Shown here piece after piece: positions 7,728 through 15,494 of a stretch of 32,199 nt of DNA. The notes beneath the pieces are model-generated. The model was not told where the DNA came from, searched no databases, and saw nothing but the letters and a program-made list of their open reading frames with translations. Position numbers and translations under genes: made by a program. Source of the DNA: a bacterium (GTDB taxonomy: Bacteria; Vulcanimicrobiota; Vulcanimicrobiia; Vulcanimicrobiales; Vulcanimicrobiaceae); contig JAKBKY010000011.1 in the NCBI GenBank assembly GCA_021832345.1, positions 1 through 32,199 on the forward strand. The letters are read 5' to 3'. Numbering within the stretch: the first letter of the stretch is position 1; every line of letters begins with the position of its first letter.

Positions 7728-7930
7728 ACGGCGATGACTTCCTCGTGCGTGAAGTGAAGCCGGATAAGGCTGGGAACGTGCCCCTCATCGTAGTGACAGC
7801 GGACAGCATCGCGCACCTGCTCGTGCAGGCTCTCTAGGTCGTCCGCTTCGGTGAAAATCGACTCGCCGAGGGCGCGTGCAGTATAACCGCCCTCGGCGGC
7901 CGGCTCGACAAGAAACAGAACCTCATTCAT
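7724..7930 (-). CDS. hicB: HicB-like antitoxin (short form)
   Basis: This is 68 residues from ATG 7930. It has the fold pattern NEVLFLVEPAAEGGYTARAL - GESIFTEADDLESLHEQVRD - AVRCHYDEGHVPSLIRLHF, as in the short partial-RNase-H-fold partners of HicA. It lacks the C-terminal helix-turn-helix or ribbon-helix-helix of classical HicB, so DNA binding would need another surface. The upstream in-frame start (7978) lies outside the predicted transcript. It is the first gene of the pair, with the toxin overlapping at ATGA. Confidence 0.8.
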   Translation of the reverse strand: MNEVLFLVEPAAEGGYTARALGESIFTEADDLESLHEQVRDAVRCHYDEGHVPSLIRLHFTHEEVIAV

Positions 7931-7964
7931 GGTTGTCTCCAAATGCGCATATCCCCTACTCGCT

Positions 7965-7994
7965 AGTATAGAGCACACACCCTGTGTGTGTCAC
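7965..7994 (-). promoter_or_regulatory. hicBA promoter with palindromic operator
   Basis: On the minus strand, GTGACA (7994-7989) and TATACT (7970-7965) are spaced by 18 bp. Between them sits an inverted repeat, CACACAC-CCT-GTGTGTG (7974-7990). A repressor bound there would block polymerase, as expected for an autoregulated toxin-antitoxin operon. The start would be near 7958, about 28 nt before ATG 7930. Confidence 0.5.
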
Positions 7995-8249
7995 GGTGCG
8001 CCACCGCATGAGCCCTTGAACGCTGTCGGCGACTCTTGCGGATCGGGGATCGGTGGATGCTCGATGACATACTCGTTATGCCACGTCGAGGCCGGCATCG
8101 ATCGGGCCCAGCGGTTAGGACGCATCGGCTTCGACGTGTTGGCGGGCCGCCGATGGGCCCGGGCCCACCGAGTGGTCGTGCCGGCGTTCCCGAACGCGCG
8201 CGAAGTCATCGTCCGATCCGGAGAATGCGCCGATCGTTTTTGAGTAACC
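7995..8249. other. intergenic stretch without a recognised gene
   Basis: Frames on both strands here give only low-complexity, Arg/Pro-rich translations with no family resemblance. The one distinct element is a perfect 14-bp palindrome, TGGGCCCGGGCCCA (8154-8167). It lies downstream of the lipoprotein gene that ends at 8250 and upstream of the hicBA promoter, and may serve as a GC-rich hairpin. Confidence 0.3.
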
Positions 8250-10595
8250 TTAGCGACGTACGAGTGAAAGCCTGCCGACGTACTGCCGTGGATAGTTCGA
8301 GCCGCTGATGAACCAGAGGGCGCAGTCGGCGGTTTTAACGAGGCCGTCGATCGGTGTTCCATCGAGTGGATACTCTCGCAGCGTTCCGCTCGGCGATACG
8401 AGCGCGATCTGCGGAACGCTTTCGGCAACATAGAGGGTCCCGTTACAGCCCGATGCCAACGCCGTCACGCGGACCGTTGCGTTCGGAAGGTGGTATGCTG
8501 CGAGCAGTCCATGCGCGCTCATGCGATAGATCGCGGTGCCGCGAGCGAGCCACATCTCCCCATGCGTTCCGCTTGCGAGAAGCTGCTCTTCGAAGTTGCG
8601 CGTGCGCGATCGATAAGGTAGCGGAACAGACGAAAAATGACCACCAGGCGTCACGCGCGCGAGTCGCGATGGCGTCAGAAACCAGAGCGTACCGTCACTT
8701 CCGTCGCGCAGGACGAGCACATTCCCGTAGTTGGCCGGAACGTGAAATGTGCGTGATCCGTCCGCGCGAACGATCGCGTTGTTTGGGTGCGAACGGGCGT
8801 ACCACGCGGCGCCGTTCGGCCCGATCGCCAGGCGAATGCCGATAGTAGGCAGTTGTGTGTTGTAATTGCTGAGTGTGTGGGTTTTCTCGCTTCCGTTCGC
8901 AGCGAGTGCGGTGATCGTCGAACGGTAGATGTCGTTAAACCACACGGTTCCATGGGCGTCAGCGACGATCTCGCCGGCTCGCGGTTTCGGCGTTTGGTTG
9001 CCCAATAGCCGGAGGTGGAATGCGCCGTCGCGGGTTACGGTTCCGATCGCGTCTTCCATGTTCATCGCGCCGGCGGAGAGCGTGAAGGCGACTCCGCCAT
9101 TTGGAAGGGGGGCCAGCGGACCGACCCACCATTGCTTTATGAACGATTGCGATGGCGGAATGGCGTAGCGAACGAGCGCGACGCGGTAGCGTGGCGCTCG
9201 TACTGCTGCGATGTGCAGAGGAACGTGTTGTTCGCGCACATCGTGGAACAGCAACTCTCGTGAAGACCTTCCATGGTGGCCGTTGCAGATCACTGCAATG
9301 TAGCCACTCCACGGCACGAGCGTTTGGACATCTCGACAGGCGACGTCGCCGACCATTCGCGGCGTACCGTCATGTCCAAAAGCCACGAGCGCGTTTCCAA
9401 CGATTGCATAGCGAGAGCCGTCTGCGAGTCGTACGACGGGCGAGCGCAACGTCCCCGGCAACGGATGCGCAAGCATCAGCCCTACGGTGCTGCGCGCAAG
9501 TGCGAGCCGGTCGTGCAGGCGCAGCAAGATTACGCCGTTCTCGAATGCCGCCAATACCGACGCGTGCGTAAAACGCATAGGATGCGCGTTTCCCGGCTTC
9601 GTCTCGGCATCATACCTATACCATGTGCCACCGACCCGAATGTACACGTATCCGGCCGCAACATGAGCCAGCACCGGCGTCTCGTGATAGATCCCGGCGT
9701 TTCTTGCCGGATCGGGCGCATAGGTGTAGGAGTCGAGCACTTTGCCGTTTTCCAGATCGATCGCGGATATTGTCATTGGGATGTAGTTATCGAGCTGTTC
9801 CGGGGCCCAGGTGCTGTCGACGTAGGCGACGCCACGGCGATAACCGAGGATGCCGTATGAGGAAGTCACCCAGCGCACGTGGCCCGTGCGTGCGTCGAAT
9901 GCATACAGGTCGCCGTGTAGAATTGCGCCGTCATCGCTGAATTGCTGCAGGACCAATCCGTCGTGTAGCGTTGGGGGGCGTTGGCCAAGCAGGCTGTCAC
10001 CCGCACCCGGAGAGCGCCATAGGCGCGCTCCGGTGGAGGGATCGAAGGCGCTGTAGACCTCGCTACCGCCGGCGAAAAGCACGCCACCTGCAACACCGGC
10101 CGGAACGTCGGCCTCAATCGTATAGAGTTGGCGGCCGTCGCGGCGCGAGAACGCGATCGTGGAGCCGGGGATACTCGCCGGCGCCAGTACGCCGGCTGGT
10201 ACAGGACGCAGATTATACGATTGCGCATCGAGGGTCTTATCCCAGGCGATCCGCGCCGTTCGCAGATCGAAAGCCACGATTTCGTGTCCAATGCCCCAGT
10301 ACGCCATTCCCCAGCCGGTCTTCGCCGGGTCGATCTGCACGTCTGGAGGAAGGCTACGCTGCATGATCGGAGCGGCAGCAACGCCCGCTGGCTCGACCGT
10401 GCGCCCGATCGTGATAGATAACGGGATCGTAGATTCACCCGGCGGCGCCGGCGACGGCGAGACCGCGCTCGGAGTGAACGTGACATCGGGGGAAGGGTGT
10501 TTCCCCTGCGCGCCGGCGCAGCTCGTACAGAACAGTGCGACCAGCAGCGTACTCCAGAGCGCTCCCCGCAGTGATGTTGGGGTCGGTGTGTTCAT
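8250..10595 (-). CDS. lipoprotein with two beta-propellers (PQQ-like and Vgb-like)
   Basis: This 781-residue protein starts at ATG 10595. The N-terminus has a hydrophobic stretch ending in LVALFCTSC, a lipobox-like site, followed by a Pro/Ser-rich linker, so it is probably membrane-anchored outside the cytoplasm. Residues about 75-330 contain PQQ-propeller-type blades (HEIVAFDLRTARIAWDKTL, SAFDPSTGARLWRSPG, YAFDARTGHVRWVTSS). The C-terminal 300 residues carry Vgb/streptogramin-lyase-like blades (GTVWFNDIYRSTITAL, IGPNGAAWYARS, DGTLWFLTPSRLARVTPGG, GEMWLARGTAIYRM, CALWFISGS). The function is unknown; no PQQ enzyme catalytic residues were assigned. It is monocistronic. Confidence 0.75.
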   Translation of the reverse strand: MNTPTPTSLRGALWSTLLVALFCTSCAGAQGKHPSPDVTFTPSAVSPSPAPPGESTIPLSITIGRTVEPAGVAAAPIMQRSLPPDVQIDPAKTGWGMAYWGIGHEIVAFDLRTARIAWDKTLDAQSYNLRPVPAGVLAPASIPGSTIAFSRRDGRQLYTIEADVPAGVAGGVLFAGGSEVYSAFDPSTGARLWRSPGAGDSLLGQRPPTLHDGLVLQQFSDDGAILHGDLYAFDARTGHVRWVTSSYGILGYRRGVAYVDSTWAPEQLDNYIPMTISAIDLENGKVLDSYTYAPDPARNAGIYHETPVLAHVAAGYVYIRVGGTWYRYDAETKPGNAHPMRFTHASVLAAFENGVILLRLHDRLALARSTVGLMLAHPLPGTLRSPVVRLADGSRYAIVGNALVAFGHDGTPRMVGDVACRDVQTLVPWSGYIAVICNGHHGRSSRELLFHDVREQHVPLHIAAVRAPRYRVALVRYAIPPSQSFIKQWWVGPLAPLPNGGVAFTLSAGAMNMEDAIGTVTRDGAFHLRLLGNQTPKPRAGEIVADAHGTVWFNDIYRSTITALAANGSEKTHTLSNYNTQLPTIGIRLAIGPNGAAWYARSHPNNAIVRADGSRTFHVPANYGNVLVLRDGSDGTLWFLTPSRLARVTPGGHFSSVPLPYRSRTRNFEEQLLASGTHGEMWLARGTAIYRMSAHGLLAAYHLPNATVRVTALASGCNGTLYVAESVPQIALVSPSGTLREYPLDGTPIDGLVKTADCALWFISGSNYPRQYVGRLSLVRR

Positions 10596-10598
10596 ATG

Positions 10599-10624
10599 GG
10601 ACAATGCCTTTCGTCGCATTGTCC
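10599..10624 (-). promoter_or_regulatory. inverted repeat in the 5' leader of the propeller lipoprotein
   Basis: A perfect 9-bp inverted repeat, GGACAATGC / GCATTGTCC with an 8-nt spacer, ends 3 bp before the ATG at 10595. In RNA it would place the only purine-rich ribosome-binding candidate (GAAAGG) in the loop and at the stem edge. It could be a DNA operator or a translational control hairpin. Confidence 0.35.
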
Positions 10625-11181
10625 TGGTTCACTGCAAGCGTGGACTGATCCCGATCTGCCGCTTGCCACGCTACAATTCGCTGTCCGACGCCTCATGGGC
10701 TGCGATACCGCAAGCTGCCGCATTAGAGATCCCTGGGACGACCGAGTCAAGTGCCTCCGTCAACACGTCGCCGGAGCTCCACGCGCTTCGCAATCGCTTC
10801 GCAATTCTGTTCGTCGACGAGCGCGGCTTCGGATTGTCGCACCCGATCCCGTGTAAGCTCTGGCCAGTGCAAGACCCGTCGATCTACCGAGAAGCGGCGC
10901 TGAGGGCCAAGGTGTTCTTCACCGAAGGCCTCCACAAGCACCTCACGCGTCGGCCACCCTGCGCGCGCCGCCGATCCCCGCGACGGCATGAACGCCTCGG
11001 CCCACCCAGGCTTTTTGGTGCCCGCCGGGCCGAAGCGGGTTCCACGTATCGCCAAAGCGGCGGCGCGGCCTGCCGGAGGCCCCGAAAACCGCCGGAATCA
11101 TCCGGCGTCGGCTCGAATGGTGTGGTCATATGGGGAATCCCGGTTTAAAACGTATCCTCGCCTGGATGGGGAGCTAATTCT
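10625..11181. other. 557-bp intergenic region, no gene supported
   Basis: Open frames exist on both strands because of the high GC content, but none has a convincing start or a recognised domain. A minus-strand patch (about 10997-11025) reads KKPGWAEAF, like the tail of AbrB-type antitoxins, but no AbrB core lies next to it. The promoter of the gene at 11182 must lie at the right end. The element CATATGGGGAAT at 11127-11138 recurs at 21527-21538, a similar distance before another gene start. Confidence 0.35.
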
Positions 11182-11946
11182 ATGAGAGTACGACGGTTCT
11201 GCCTTCTCGGATTGAGCCTGCTTATCGTCAATCCGGCGTTACTTGCCGCCCAGCCAGTGGGCATCCAATCCACGCGAGTACACGGCGCAGGCCAATCCCC
11301 TTCTCCCCATCACCACGCCCGGCAAGCGGCAACCCATATCTCCGCAGCAACTTTGGCTGCAATACCCGAGTGGGACGGCTCCTACTCGGTCAAGTACGTC
11401 AACAACGTCACCGTTCCCGCCGGATACGGAAGCAACCGTTACGCCAAATCCGAGACCACTCACGGGCATGTCAGACTCCGCTTCGTGCGGAAATGGCGCC
11501 AGATCGGCGAAGGGGCTGGCTGGTATTTTGTCTACCAGGGGCAGGCGCACGCGCGCGCATCGTATGACGCTTCCGAAATCTCGAGCTCATCGTGTGACGA
11601 CTACTCGATCAGGGCCTACGGAAAGACCACATCAGCGTTTGCCAATCTAGAAATCGCCCCTAAGCATTACTCGTGGTTTGTCAACGAATTCACCGTGAAA
11701 GCCATCACGTCACTACCCAATTGTTCCAGCCAGTCCCCTGGAAAAAAGGAAACGGTTGGCGACTTCGCAGGTGTATCCTCGATTCGGCTGCCGCGCCGCT
11801 CTCCCGTCCTCTGCGGCACCTTGGACATCACCTACATCGGAGTTGGAGTTCACCACCTGTCGGTCCAATGGATGTTCGTCCCGAAAGGTCAGGGCCGCCA
11901 ATTTGTCCCCGACTGCGTTCACATCGTGAAGGTGAAGCGAGAATAG
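11182..11946 (+). CDS. secreted all-beta protein of unknown function
   Basis: This is a 254-residue protein at ATG 11182, with GGGGAGC as a ribosome binding site. A signal peptide (RRFCLLGLSLLIVNPALLAA) leads into a His/Ser-rich linker and then beta-type strands (WDGSYSVKYVNNVTVPAGYG, HVRLRFVRKWRQIG, GWYFVYQGQAHARASYD). Several cysteines (SSSCDDYS, LPNCSSQ, VLCGTLD, PDCVHIV) suggest a disulfide-bonded periplasmic or extracellular domain. No family was recognised. It is convergent with argD, and the 179 bp between them show no gene. Confidence 0.65.
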   Translation: MRVRRFCLLGLSLLIVNPALLAAQPVGIQSTRVHGAGQSPSPHHHARQAATHISAATLAAIPEWDGSYSVKYVNNVTVPAGYGSNRYAKSETTHGHVRLRFVRKWRQIGEGAGWYFVYQGQAHARASYDASEISSSSCDDYSIRAYGKTTSAFANLEIAPKHYSWFVNEFTVKAITSLPNCSSQSPGKKETVGDFAGVSSIRLPRRSPVLCGTLDITYIGVGVHHLSVQWMFVPKGQGRQFVPDCVHIVKVKRE

Positions 11947-12125
11947 CCGCCCGCCGTGCGATGTCGAATCTTTCGTCATCGTGGCAACGTGTCGAACCAC
12001 GATAGTAACCCGCATTCGGCGAACCCCTCAAACGCACGTTCGCCATGTAGAACTGCCCACCGGCTACTGGCCGGCTTTCAACTGCAGAGTCCCATCGCCG
12101 GACGTCAAACAGAGACAGTTCAGTT

Positions 12126-13328
12126 TCACTTTGGAATATAGAACTCGTTAGCAACCGAGCCGAGCGTCTCCGTCAACACGTTGATCTCGTCTCGTGTGAT
12201 GATGAGCGGCGGTGCGAAGCGCAGCGTGTTTCCGCCGGCGGTGCCGACGAGTACCCCGCGCTCGCGTAGCGCTGCAGCGAATTCTGCGGCTTGGTGCGGT
12301 GCTTTCACCGGTAGCGCGAGCAGCAAGCTGCGCCCGCGCGGCTCCGCAAAGAGCCCCGAAAAGTCGCGCGCGACGCCCTGCAGTCGTTCCATCGCATAGG
12401 CCCCGACCGCGCGCACGTGCGCATCGAGATTCAGTTCGTCCCGAACGCGCAGGTGCGCCAGCGCAGCCGCGGCACTCACGGGCGAACCTCCGAAGGTCGA
12501 TCCGTGATCCCCAGGCAGGAAGCCGTCCAGCGCGCTCGCGCCGACTAACATTGCCCCGATCGGCAAGCCGTTGCCTAGCGCCTTCGCCATCGTGACGAGA
12601 TCCGGGCGCACGCCAACGCTTTGAAACGCGAAGAGATCGCCCAGGCGCCCCATGCCGCATTGAATCTCATCGAAGACGAGCAACGCGCCGCGCTCGCTGC
12701 AGAGTTCCCGTGCGCGTGCCAGAAACTGCGCGCTTGCCGGATGCACACCGCTCTCGCCCTGGACCGGTTCGACGATGAACGCCGCAACGCGTTCGTCGAT
12801 CGCCTCTTCCAGCGCAGCGCTATCGTTGAACGGCGTGAAGGCAAAGTCGCCCGGCAGCGGCCCGAAGCCGACGCGATAAGCCGGGTTCTCGGTGGCGGCC
12901 AGCGCGCCGTAGGTGCGCCCATGAAAGGAGCCGCTGCACGCGAGGATCGTCGTTCGGCCCGGTTCACCTCGACGGTACGCGAGTTTCCGCGCGAGCTTGA
13001 TCGCCGCTTCGTTGGCCTCCGTGCCGGAGTTGCAGAAGAAGGCTCGCGCGAACCCTGAACGCCGGGTGAGCTCCTGCGCGAGTCTCCCCGAGGGCTCGTG
13101 GTAGTAGAGATTGCTTGCATGCACGAGGGTCCGCGCCTGCGTCGCCACCGCGTCGGCGATCGCCGGGTGCGCATGCCCAAGCGCACAGACGGCGATCCCG
13201 GCGATCGCATCGAGGTAGCGCCGACCGCGATCGTCGATGAGGTAGCATCCCTCTCCGGAGACAAAGCACACCGGAGCGCGCGCGTAGTTCCCCAACAGCG
13301 CGTTCTCGCCGTCGAATACCTCGCTCAT
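12126..13328 (-). CDS. argD: acetylornithine aminotransferase
   Basis: This is a 400-residue class-III PLP aminotransferase, the usual ArgD length. Motifs include FFCNSGTEANEAAIKLARK (97-115), the PLP phosphate site, VFDEIQCGMGRLG (218-230) with D220/Q223, and VTMAKALGNGLPIGAM (245-260) with the Schiff-base lysine K249. It transfers an amino group from glutamate to N-acetylglutamate semialdehyde. ATG 13328 overlaps the argJ stop as ATGA, and the resulting N-terminus (ENALLGNYARAPVCFVSGEG) matches the family start. It is the last gene of the arginine operon. Confidence 0.95.
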   Translation of the reverse strand: MSEVFDGENALLGNYARAPVCFVSGEGCYLIDDRGRRYLDAIAGIAVCALGHAHPAIADAVATQARTLVHASNLYYHEPSGRLAQELTRRSGFARAFFCNSGTEANEAAIKLARKLAYRRGEPGRTTILACSGSFHGRTYGALAATENPAYRVGFGPLPGDFAFTPFNDSAALEEAIDERVAAFIVEPVQGESGVHPASAQFLARARELCSERGALLVFDEIQCGMGRLGDLFAFQSVGVRPDLVTMAKALGNGLPIGAMLVGASALDGFLPGDHGSTFGGSPVSAAAALAHLRVRDELNLDAHVRAVGAYAMERLQGVARDFSGLFAEPRGRSLLLALPVKAPHQAAEFAAALRERGVLVGTAGGNTLRFAPPLIITRDEINVLTETLGSVANEFYIPK

Positions 13329-14548
13329 GTGCGGTAGCTCGCATTGATGCGCACGTAGTCGCGCGAGAGATCGCAGCCCCACGCGGTCGCGCCGGCCTCG
13401 CCAAGGCCCAGATGCACCTCGACGACGATCTCGTGTTGTTCCAGCTCTGCATGCGCCTGCGCCTCGGAGAGCCGTTCGATCCCGCCTTCGTCCACCCAGG
13501 GCTTGTCGTTGAGCACCAGCGACCAGCGCGCCGGATCGACCCCGGCCTTCACCGCTCCGGCCGCCGCGATGATGCGTCCCCAGTTCGGATCCTCGCCGTA
13601 GAGTGCCGTCTTGACGAGGTTGGAGTTGATGATCGCCCGGGCCACCGTGCGCGCTTGCGGCTCATCGTGTGCACCCAGCACACGTACCTCTAGGCGTTTG
13701 GTCGCGCCCTCGCCGTCATCTACCATGGCGAGCGCAAGGTCGAGCGCAACGCGGCGGAACGCAAGCAGAAAGGCCGGCGGCGGAGCAGCATCGCCGACCG
13801 GTGCAAACGCATACACCGCATCGTTGGTGGACATATCGCCGTCCACCGAGATCATGTTAAACGTCTCGTCGGTCGCCTGCCGTAGCGCGGTGTCGAGACT
13901 CGCGCGCTGCATCGGCAGATCGGTTGCAATGAACGCGAGCATCGTCGCCATGTTGGGGGCGATCATCCCCGAGCCTTTGGCAACTCCACCGACCACGTAG
14001 CGCTTCTCCTGATGGTAGAACGCGTAGGCCGCGAGCTTGGGAACTCGATCGGTGGTCATGATGGCTTCGGCGGCGTCGTGGGCGGCCTTGCCGCCCTCCT
14101 CGAGTTGTGCAACGCAGCGTTCCAGCCCGCGCTGCACGCGATCTAGCGGCAACGGTACGCCGATGACGCCCGTCGAGGCGACCACGACCTGCGTCGCTGC
14201 GATGCCGAGCAGCGCACCGGCTTGCGCGGCGGTCGCACGCACATCGCGTTCGCCGCGCTCGCCCGTGCAGGCGTTGGCGCAACCGGAGTTGCAGACGAGC
14301 GCGCGCATCGTGGCCCCCTCGGCTGCCAGATGCTCGGCGCTCACGAGAATCGGCGCGGCCTTCATCTCGTTGGTGGTCACCACCGCTGCACAGAGTTGCT
14401 CGCGGTCGAAGGTGACGAGCGCCAGATCGCGCTTGCGCCGTTTGATGCCGGCGTGAACGCCGGCCAGGCGTACGCCGGGCACACTGCCAAGCCCGCCGCG
14501 CAGCGCGATCAATCGCGTTTGGTTCTCAGGCAAGGGCGGTGCGAGCAT
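13325..14548 (-). CDS. argJ: glutamate N-acetyltransferase / amino-acid acetyltransferase
   Basis: This 407-residue protein carries the autoproteolysis site GMIAPNMATMLAFIATD (194-210), with T202 the expected nucleophile that becomes the N-terminus of the beta chain. Other family blocks are LVCNSGCANACTG (84-96) and the C-terminal SRDYVRINASYRT. ArgJ moves the acetyl group from N-acetylornithine to glutamate, closing the cyclic pathway; bifunctional forms also use acetyl-CoA. No argA is present here, so a bifunctional enzyme is plausible but unproven. Its ATG lies 23 bp inside argC, the longest overlap in the operon. Confidence 0.95.
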   Translation of the reverse strand: MLAPPLPENQTRLIALRGGLGSVPGVRLAGVHAGIKRRKRDLALVTFDREQLCAAVVTTNEMKAAPILVSAEHLAAEGATMRALVCNSGCANACTGERGERDVRATAAQAGALLGIAATQVVVASTGVIGVPLPLDRVQRGLERCVAQLEEGGKAAHDAAEAIMTTDRVPKLAAYAFYHQEKRYVVGGVAKGSGMIAPNMATMLAFIATDLPMQRASLDTALRQATDETFNMISVDGDMSTNDAVYAFAPVGDAAPPPAFLLAFRRVALDLALAMVDDGEGATKRLEVRVLGAHDEPQARTVARAIINSNLVKTALYGEDPNWGRIIAAAGAVKAGVDPARWSLVLNDKPWVDEGGIERLSEAQAHAELEQHEIVVEVHLGLGEAGATAWGCDLSRDYVRINASYRT

Positions 14549-15494
14549 GCAAGCCTTCCTCCTCGGGATACCCGAGCATGATGTTGACGTTCTGAATGGC
14601 CTGCGCCGCAGCGCCCTTGCCGAGATTATCGATCGCGCAGATCACGCGCACCATCGCGCCGCGGACATCGACGCGGATCTCCGCATCGTTGGTGCCCACC
14701 ACGGCAGCCACGCTTGGAACGCGTTCGTTTGTGAGCACGCGCACGAACGGCTCGTCGCGATAGGCTGCGTCGTAGGCCGCCGCGATCGCTTCCGGGTCGG
14801 GTGGGCAGGCGTAGAAGGCGTAGACGTCGACCAGCATGCCTCGTGCCAACGGCACGACGTGCGGCGTAAACGTGATCGGCAGCTCGACGCCACGGCGGCG
14901 CAGCTCCTGCGCGATCTCGGGCTCGTGGCGATGCCCCTGGAGCGCATACGCACGAATATCGCCGCTCACTTCGGCAAAGAGCGATCCAAGCTGCGGCGTA
15001 CGCCCGGCACCGGTGATTCCGCTCTTGGCGTCGATGGCGATCCCAAGCGGCATCGCGGCTCGCACGAGCGGCAGCAGCGCCAAGAGCGACGCGGTGGGGT
15101 AGCAGCCGGGGTTGGCGACCAGCCGCGCGCCGGCAATCGTTGCGCGATGGTATTCGGGCAGCCCATAGACGGCCAGCGGATCGAAGCGATAGTCGGCCGA
15201 GAGATCGACCACGCGCGCACCCTGCGCAAGAAACTTCCCCACCTGCGCGCGGGCCTCCCCCGATGCGCCGGCGATGATAACGATATCGCCCGGCGCAAGC
15301 TGCGCAAGCACCGCTCCGGATGCTGCGAAATGCAGCGTGCTGCGCCGCAAGTGCGCAAACGTGTCCGCAACGCAGGCGCCTGCGTGCGTTCGACTCTCGA
15401 AGATGCCGGCTTCAAGGCGCGGGTGCCCTTCGATCCAGGCAATCGCTTCGGCCGCGGCATAACCGCCCGCGCCCCAGACGTGGACGCGCGTCAT
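14526..15494 (-). CDS. argC: N-acetyl-gamma-glutamyl-phosphate reductase
   Basis: This is a 322-residue NADPH-dependent reductase. It has a Rossmann start (VWGAGGYAAAEAIAWIEGHP, 6-25), the catalytic cysteine C131 in VANPGCYPTASLLAL (126-140), and the substrate/His region GHRHEPEI (187-194). It reduces ArgB's product to N-acetylglutamate semialdehyde. Most ArgC proteins have a LALPHG stretch after the second beta strand; here that place reads IIAGASGEA (73-81). The protein is therefore a divergent subtype, though the catalytic Cys and His are kept. ATG 15494 overlaps the argH stop as ATGA. Confidence 0.93.
   Translation of the reverse strand: MTRVHVWGAGGYAAAEAIAWIEGHPRLEAGIFESRTHAGACVADTFAHLRRSTLHFAASGAVLAQLAPGDIVIIAGASGEARAQVGKFLAQGARVVDLSADYRFDPLAVYGLPEYHRATIAGARLVANPGCYPTASLLALLPLVRAAMPLGIAIDAKSGITGAGRTPQLGSLFAEVSGDIRAYALQGHRHEPEIAQELRRRGVELPITFTPHVVPLARGMLVDVYAFYACPPDPEAIAAAYDAAYRDEPFVRVLTNERVPSVAAVVGTNDAEIRVDVRGAMVRVICAIDNLGKGAAAQAIQNVNIMLGYPEEEGLHARTALA

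Noticed and set aside
8154-8167. TGGGCCCGGGCCCA palindrome as a transposon end or regulatory site
   Set aside because: There is one copy only and no target duplication or linked gene; in GC-rich spacer this is weak evidence.
10994-11060. KKPGWAEAF on the minus strand as an AbrB antitoxin tail
   Set aside because: Only nine residues match and no AbrB hairpin motif lies next to it in any frame; probably chance.
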